In this document: positions 57,822 through 64,000 of the stretch, in pieces | Layout of the letters: the number at the start of each line of letters is the position of its first letter | Numbering within the stretch: position 1 is the stretch's first letter | DNA from: Geosiphon pyriformis | Taxonomy: Eukaryota; Glomeromycota; Glomeromycetes; Archaeosporales; Geosiphonaceae | Reading direction: 5' to 3' | Length of the DNA stretch: 64,000 nucleotides | Assembly: GCA_016748015.1 (NCBI GenBank) | Contig: JAAOMT010000512.1 | Location: forward strand, 1,161,757-1,225,756 | Translations under genes and position numbers: made by a program | The notes under the pieces: model-generated | Databases searched by the model: none | Told to the model about the DNA's origin: nothing | Seen by the model: the letters and a program-made list of their open reading frames with translations, nothing else

Positions 57822-60800
57822 TCATTCATCTTCATCTTCAAATTCGAATTCTCTATCTCTATGGCCTGGGGTAATTTTAATATCATCCAAAGTTTGAGAA
57901 TTTTCGAGGGCCGGCGTGGCCATTGCGAAACGTCCCGAATCAGAACGAGATCCTAGGCCGAAACGAGGACTCAAATTAGATTCGGAACTCAAAGCAGATT
58001 GAGGACTAACAGGTTCATTAGGTTGATTTTGGTATATTGGAGAACCATCACTAGCAACTTGAAGTCGTCTATTTCGACCAAGACCCTGAGAATTTGTTGG
58101 TCGAGACGGTCGTCGGGTAGCTTCTCGTCGGGCAAGTGTAGGGGACGTTGAATAATCTTCCCCATCAGGATTTGGTCGAGGTCCCATTGGACGATTTATT
58201 GATATTGAAGTGTTTATAGTTAGAGGGAACCTTGTATTGGAAGTTGAAGATGAATTCGATCGAGTAGATTGAGAATTTTCAGAAGTGTTTTGGTCTACCA
58301 TAGATTGAGGATTAGGTGACCCCAAAGAAATCTGGTGAACAAAAGGAGATTTTTGTTGTGCGAAAGATGTTTCCTGTGTTAGCATCGGGTTTAATTTTGA
58401 AAGTTCTTGGATATCTGGCGTTAAATTAATCGGTTGTGTGGAATTTTCAGAAGTTTGGGCAGGCACTTGATCAACTACCGAGTCATTTTGATTTGACGGG
58501 GAGTTAGTCTCTTCACTGAATTGCTCAATTTTAGAGGAGGTAACCAATTTTGTAGCGTCAATCTTTTCTTCGGCATTATCTCTAGCTATTTCGACTTTTT
58601 GATTGGGGTTAAGGGACTTATCTTCCAGATCATTAACAATTTCGTCTTTGTCTAATAGGTTTTCCTTAATTTCTATTGGCGAAGCTATACCATTTTTCAA
58701 AGAAGAAGCCATCAAACTATCCCTATGTCGGCTAGAACGATTTGATTGATGAAGGGATTTGATTGATTTTATAGGATCTCGATTGTTGGATCCACGCCTC
58801 AAAACTTCTGCTACAATACTTGATGTAGTATCTCGATGCTTAAAAATTGTTTCGTAATGAAGAAGAAGATCTTTCATCAATCTTTGCGGATGTCTGTCTG
58901 ATAGTGTTAAAGCGGTTTCGTATTGAGGGCGTAAAAGAATAGGTCCATATATCTGAGTAAGTGCCGTTAAGAAATCATCTCCATCTGATTCAACCAAACT
59001 GAAGTAAAGAAAATATGGCCACATTTTCAACAGTATTATATCACACTCGACGATAAAGATGAATTAATGAAGATACAAACCTATGAAGACATGATATGAA
59101 AGCATCAAGTGTATGCAGACTCCCTTCAGGCAATGAGGTTACAATAAGATTCCCAATTGATGCACGCCGAGTAATTTCTTCATGTTCTTCGAGATCTATC
59201 CAAAGTAATTGAAACAGATATGGAATAAATGCTTTTGCAAATTAAAAGTCTTAATGAAATTCAACTTACTCGTCGAATATAACAATTTAACGGGATCATA
59301 CAGTTCAAAAGTGAGCAAGCACTCTGGAAGTTCCATAAAGTAAAGCTTCAATATACCGACCACAATTGTAAGTTCGTATTTACGTAATTTCTGCATTCTT
59401 ACTTTGCTACCTGAATTTATATAAAGAAATGTCAGAATACCACTCTTGTTTAGTCAATTGAAAGATAATTGGAAAACTTTAATGTATATAACGGATTTAC
59501 CGTCATTTATATCCTCACGAAGTGCATGTATCAGGGAAAGAGGAGTATATACCAGCCATAAACTCCTTTTTTCTTTGTTAATGATTATTTGATAATTGAA
59601 TATATTTTAGTTTAACTCAAAGGCATACTTTAATAGGGATTTTTTTTACCAGTATCGTTCCATTTTGCGGTTCCTTAAAGAAAACCAAAAAATTTTAATT
59701 TCTGATGTAAAATTACTATTCGATCATAAAAAGATTCAAACCTTTAACTATCGAACTCAAGCATTTCGTTACAATTTGAGGCACAAATTTTAAATCGTGT
59801 TTTGCCTTCTCTTCAAGTGGTACCCCAAAAGTTTGATCTATTAAATTTGTAAAAAATATTTGTATATGTATTCAAATATAAAATGATTAAAAATAAAATA
59901 ACAAACCATGGGCACTTCCACGATATACATTATTATATATAATAACCCGAGGACAAAAAGGACCAGTGCGATACCGCTCAATCATAAACTGAAGGTCTGT
60001 CTCAGGTCTCAGAGCTTCTTGATAGATGACTAATCGTTCAGAAATGGATTGGATTGCAAAGATCACACTGTTGAAACTACCCACAAAATTCGAAAAAGCT
60101 TAAAAAAAAAATAATGATATTTATTTTTCCATTATCTGAGAATAACTTTTAACCAAAAATTCCCTTTTTACCTGATTTAGTCGCTGTAAGCCGCTCAAGC
60201 TCGGCACGTTCAAGGAAGTTCATATGATCAATCTAGATTCAACAAATCGGAGCGAGCTTGTTAAATCAGGAGCCCTAAATATGGGCAGCGAGGTAATGAG
60301 AATATTATCATCATTTTCTTTTTAGATGGATCACGTACTAAACGCTCTTCGAGAGCGAGGCGAGTCCTATCAACTTTTCTGACTGCATGTCGATATGCTT
60401 CATCGGCTTCGTCAGCTTCCTTTCGAGCACGCTTTGCAAATGGCTCATCTTCATTGAAGGATACCAATTTTCCCCAATTCACTGATGTTTCCTCTATATA
60501 TCTGAGATCGTAAGCTTTTTTTTGCCATTGATAATAAGATGATGAGCTCGAGCTAAAAGTATTGCCGATTGCCCCAATTAGCCGTAAAAATCCTTCATCA
60601 GCTAATTCTTGTCCAAAATTTTGGGCTTCACGCGATGTACGTACTCCACGATAATTTTTTAATAACCATTTCGTAATATCTTCCCCGGTATAAACCTCAT
60701 TATAAAGACCAAGAATAGGTATTCTCACTTCTCGAGGTTGAAGATCTGCTCGCATACGGGCGAGAAATTTCATTAGTTCTTTCTCAGTAAATGTTTGCCC

Positions 60801-61451
60801 GCCAAGTACTATTACTATGATTCCTAAGGCATCACTTGATTTTTGCTTTTCATGTTCTTTTAATCGTGCTTCTCGATCAGCTTCCAATTCAGCTTCATCA
60901 GCTATCTGACATTTAGTCACGTAATTTAGCCGAAACTTTTCTGCATCATTGAGTATCCGTTCGAATGATTTTAATTTATTGGTAATTTTTTCCTTGCTAG
61001 CTCGCAGGTGGATTTGGTGATCTTCTGTATGTCTCATCATTGGTTGCAATACCAATTCAGTAAGATTACTAGCCAATTGCAAGTGTGTGTGGCCTAAAAC
61101 TTCGCATTCCTGCTTCATTGATTCAAATGAGCGTTTTAAAGATGCCCCATCATCAAGTGAAAAACCATCAGGTCTTGATTTCATTTTAGCAAGTTCACAA
61201 AGCTTTTTTCCGTATAATTCTTCAATCGCGATCCTTTCCTATTTACAAGGATTTTTAACGTTACGCTGACCAAAAAGTAAAAAAATTAAATTTATTGGTA
61301 GTTAAAATGAAAGCCTAACCCTAAAAAAGGCCACAACTTCTTCGTTTTCAAATCTCCCTTGTTCTAACTTATCATAGAGAGCATAGGCACCAGGTCCATA
61401 GTTAGGACTAGTCCAAAACGAATTCTCAAATTTCAAAGTGCCCATTTTCAT
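57822..61451 (-). CDS. RGD2: F-BAR / DEP / RhoGAP protein, RGD2 type
   Basis: Ten exons (61451-61320, 61238-60339, 60232-60172, 60098-59907, 59837-59742, 59673-59650, 59572-59501, 59410-59270, 59195-59081, 58998-57822) give 969 residues. The F-BAR begins at the N-terminus (FENSFWTSPNYGPGA, then FFRERIAIEELYGKKL) and is interrupted by a DEP domain at about 192-290 (KELMKFLARM..YTGEDITKWLLKNY..ADEGFLRLIG), then resumes (KADEADEAYRHA-like coil) before the RhoGAP domain from 432 (FGVPLE) to about 625. Residues 640-969 are Ser/Asn-rich and end in acidic FEFEDEDE. RGD2 proteins bind curved membrane and down-regulate Cdc42/Rho5. The canonical arginine-finger motif (G-x-x-R-x-SG) is not seen; WNDTEKRSLWL stands in its place. 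Exon 6 is 24 nt. Confidence 0.9.
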
Positions 61452-62203
61452 TTTAAGCCCGTTTCTTTTTATTCTGTTAAATTATAGTTAACTAAAAACA
61501 CCCGTAAAAATGCGGTCAGCTGTCTGAAAAATTGACAATCAATTTCAAAATCCATATTTTGAATCTCAAGACTTATTCTGAGCCCCCTCGTGATCAACCC
61601 AGATATAATTGTTTCCCTTTTTGGCACCTGGTTAAATGTTGATTTTTATCTTTTTATCGCAGACGTGAGTTTTTATTGTGGGGAAAAGTTGATCATTTTT
61701 CATACTCGCCTTTTCTGGCAAGCCAACATATTTCGCTGTGATGCCAGCAGTTTTAGAGAAGACGACCTAGGATAATGATATCAATGGACTGTAAATGATG
61801 CAAGGAAGGATTATGATGATCACATAATAATGCCACCATTTTCTAAGCTGAGTATTACTTGGAAAAAATTAACATTCAATCACTCAGAAAGTGAAAGCTT
61901 TTTTTTTGAAGAGAATTTTTCAAAGACAATAGAGTGCTTTCAGGAAATATAACTTTAAATTTGATTTCCACTAAATCTTTGGATTTGTGTTCAAATTAAT
62001 ATTTCAAAATATTTCTCTCAACTCGAGAAGCTCAATTATTAAGGAATAATTATCTAGCTGATTGACAGCAATTTGTAAACTTATCGATCCTAGGCAAAGT
62101 GAGCTCAGGAATCAGGGTATTTGACAAGATAAATAACGATTTTTAACCAAGAAGACTGCCTAATATAATTGAAGGAGGATGTCCATCATACTAACTATTA
62201 TTA
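61452..62203. other. Intergenic region
   Basis: Upstream of the RGD2-like gene and downstream of the eS24 gene. A short plus-strand frame (61590-61775) has no recognisable content. Nothing else seen. Confidence 0.45.
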
Positions 62204-62855
62204 TCATTTTTTATCTTTGCTAACTGCTCCAGCCTTAGTCTTCTTAGTGCCACGTAATTTCTTGGCACGATTTTTTCGTTCCTTACGCTGTTTGCGCGCA
62301 GTCTTTTCGGCTTCGGCGAGACCATGCTAATTTTATATTAATTTTGGTGAGATTAGTATCAAGATGGGGAAAAAGACTCGGATGAAGACTTTCAAACCCA
62401 ATTAATATAAATAAAAAATCGATCCTCAGAGCACTACTTACTCTCACAAGCCTATATTTGGGCTCAAACTTTTTTGCTGCTTCCAAATTATCATATATTA
62501 ATCCAAAGCCTGTCGACCGACCACCACCAAACGCTGTACGAAAGCCAAATACAAAAATGACCTCTTTCTCAACCTTGTACATTTTAGCGAGCTTATCTCG
62601 AAGTTCATCTTTCGAGACGTTTGCACGGTTCGGATGTAAAATATCGACGATAAATTGTTTTCTTTGAAGGAGACGGTTAGTTAGGAATTTTCTTGTTCGG
62701 ATCGTGGCTGCTGCTAAGTCGGCCTATTATGAGTTCAAAAAAGAGTAAAACATTTGTTTGATGAGGTCCAACTTGCTGCGAATAATCCTTATGAATCAAA
62801 TCATCCATCCCCCACTTCAATGAAGTCAGGCAAATATATCTTTTCTGCTAACCAT
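62204..62855 (-). CDS. RPS24: 40S ribosomal protein eS24
   Basis: Exons 62723-62442 and 62326-62204 encode all but the initiator Met: [20 protein letters not shown] at the start, [20 protein letters not shown] in the middle and a basic tail ([16 protein letters not shown]) ending at TGA 62206-62204. The coding part begins directly after an acceptor at 62724, so the ATG must be in an upstream exon. The best candidate is AAAATG at 62855-62853 followed by GTTAGC, a 3-nt coding exon with a 129-nt intron. Total 135 residues, normal for eS24. A start-codon-only first exon is typical of ribosomal protein genes. Confidence 0.9.
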
Positions 62856-64000
62856 TTTATAGATGCCTTCTGTTCGATATTTCGTAATGAAAGTGAGCCA
62901 GAAAAGTTATACAAATTCAAATTTTTAACTATATAAGATAATCTTTTTGTCTGTCATGTGACCAGGTCAATAATCATATATATCTAAAATTGTGAAATTA
63001 TGAATTATAAAATATTTAATCAATGTTTCATTTGATTTTAATTAATTAATTTGTAATTTGTTAATAAATATGAAAATTAATCTTGTATTTTAATAAAAAA
63101 TAATTATATTTAATATTATATATTATTAAATTAAAAACATATAAATATTGTAAAAAAATATTCTATTATTATAAATATTACCAAAGCAAAAAGTAAAATT
63201 TTTTTAGTTATAAAAACAAATAGATTTTAAAAATAAAAGTTTTTTTTAATTAAAATTTTTTTTATTTTTATTTTTTTAATAAATAAAAACCAATTATTAT
63301 TTAATATAATATAATTAATTAAATATTCTAAATTAGATATAATTTATATACTTATTATATTAATTATTTAGCCAATTATAACTATATTATGTATTTTTAT
63401 TATAACATTATTTTTAAAACCAAAACTTATAGTATATACTTTAATAATATTAATTATTTATATTATATTAACAAATAAAATAGCCAATAAACTACAAATT
63501 AAAAAAAGCACAAAACTATTTTTATTTATTAAATTATTATTTTTTATATTAATATTATACTTAAATTTATTTAATTAAATTTTATTTTAATAACTAATTA
63601 TTAAGCTTTAATTAACAATTTTAATATTATTAAAAAATAAAAATATCTTATTAAATTATTTTTTAAAAACAAAGTTTTTACATAAAAATATATATAAATT
63701 ATTATTAATATATATTAAAAAACAATATTTATAATATTAAAAATAATAAAATACATATGTTAATTATAAACTTTTAATATATATAAATTTTTTTTATGAA
63801 TATTCATATTTACTTTATATATATAAATACATAGTTTAAAATTTATATTTTTTACAATACAAAAACAAAATATTAAAATATATTATATTATATAAATATT
63901 TTAGTATTAAATTCAGTTTTTTAATAAGTATAATATATAGTTTTATAAATATTATAAACAAAATATTTAGTATTTTTAAATACAGTCTTATTATTAATCT
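62856..64000. other. eS24 upstream region and terminal AT-rich block
   Basis: The first 80-100 bases are the eS24 5' region. From about 62960 to the window end the sequence is nearly all A/T (TAATAT, ATTATT, AAAAA) with no gene on either strand. Confidence 0.7.

Overview
The window is nuclear DNA of an AT-rich, intron-dense fungus. The gene set is fungal: ATG1, an RGD2-type F-BAR/DEP/RhoGAP protein, a Zn2Cys6 regulator, CutC, holocytochrome c synthase and a secreted multicopper oxidase. The TKL kinase motifs (LQYANGGNLR..YL, GVIPFIDPQ) and the kelch genes resemble families I know to be expanded in Mucoromycota, Glomeromycotina in particular. That placement is an inference. The standard code is used. 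Introns are short (about 50-130 nt) and mostly GT-AG, and genes carry up to 12 of them. All exon models were joined by hand; each total length divides by three and reads through without a stop. I saw no tRNA, rRNA or CRISPR array.

Layout. 1-295 (-): start of a signal-peptide/single-TM protein cut by the window edge. 1882-4162 (-): secreted GH37 trehalase. 6747-7508 (+): Ser/Thr-rich wall protein. 8990-9935 (+): kelch-TM pseudogene. 12897-15539 (+): intact kelch-TM-kinase receptor. 16481-18320 (+): secreted multicopper oxidase. 18987-21466 (-): mRNA cap 2'-O-methyltransferase. 25375-27648 (-): ARP6. 27984-30116 (-): UBA-UAS-UIM-UBX protein. About 30545-31480 (-): unresolved exon-like pieces. 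31927-35684 (+): ATG1. 36185-37662 (-): CutC, divergent from 37819-38857 (+) cytochrome c haem lyase. 39081-40734 (-): mitochondrial cysteine synthase. 43904-45180 (-): class-3 lipase fold lacking its nucleophile. 47832-50043 (+): Zn2Cys6 factor. 50656-53892 (+): DDHD phospholipase. 55632-57359 (-): intronless triple-dsRBD protein. 57822-61451 (-): RGD2-like RhoGAP. 62204-62855 (-): ribosomal protein eS24. Between the gene islands lie very AT-rich blocks without genes (5.4-6.7, 10.0-11.1, 21.7-25.0, 40.9-43.2, 45.5-47.4 and 63.0-64.0 kb).

How it fits together. Most genes are independent housekeeping functions: chromatin (ARP6 of SWR1), Cdc48/proteasome adaptor, autophagy, mRNA capping, translation, polarity GTPase control and lipid turnover. 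Two themes stand out. The left third is a cell-surface zone: trehalase, wall protein, kelch receptor and its decayed relative, and an extracellular oxidase. The 36-41 kb stretch is linked to metal, haem and mitochondria (CutC, haem lyase, mitochondrial cysteine synthase), with two of these genes sharing a promoter of about 156 bp. The most notable gene is the kelch-TM-kinase, whose domain order resembles plant receptor-like kinases.
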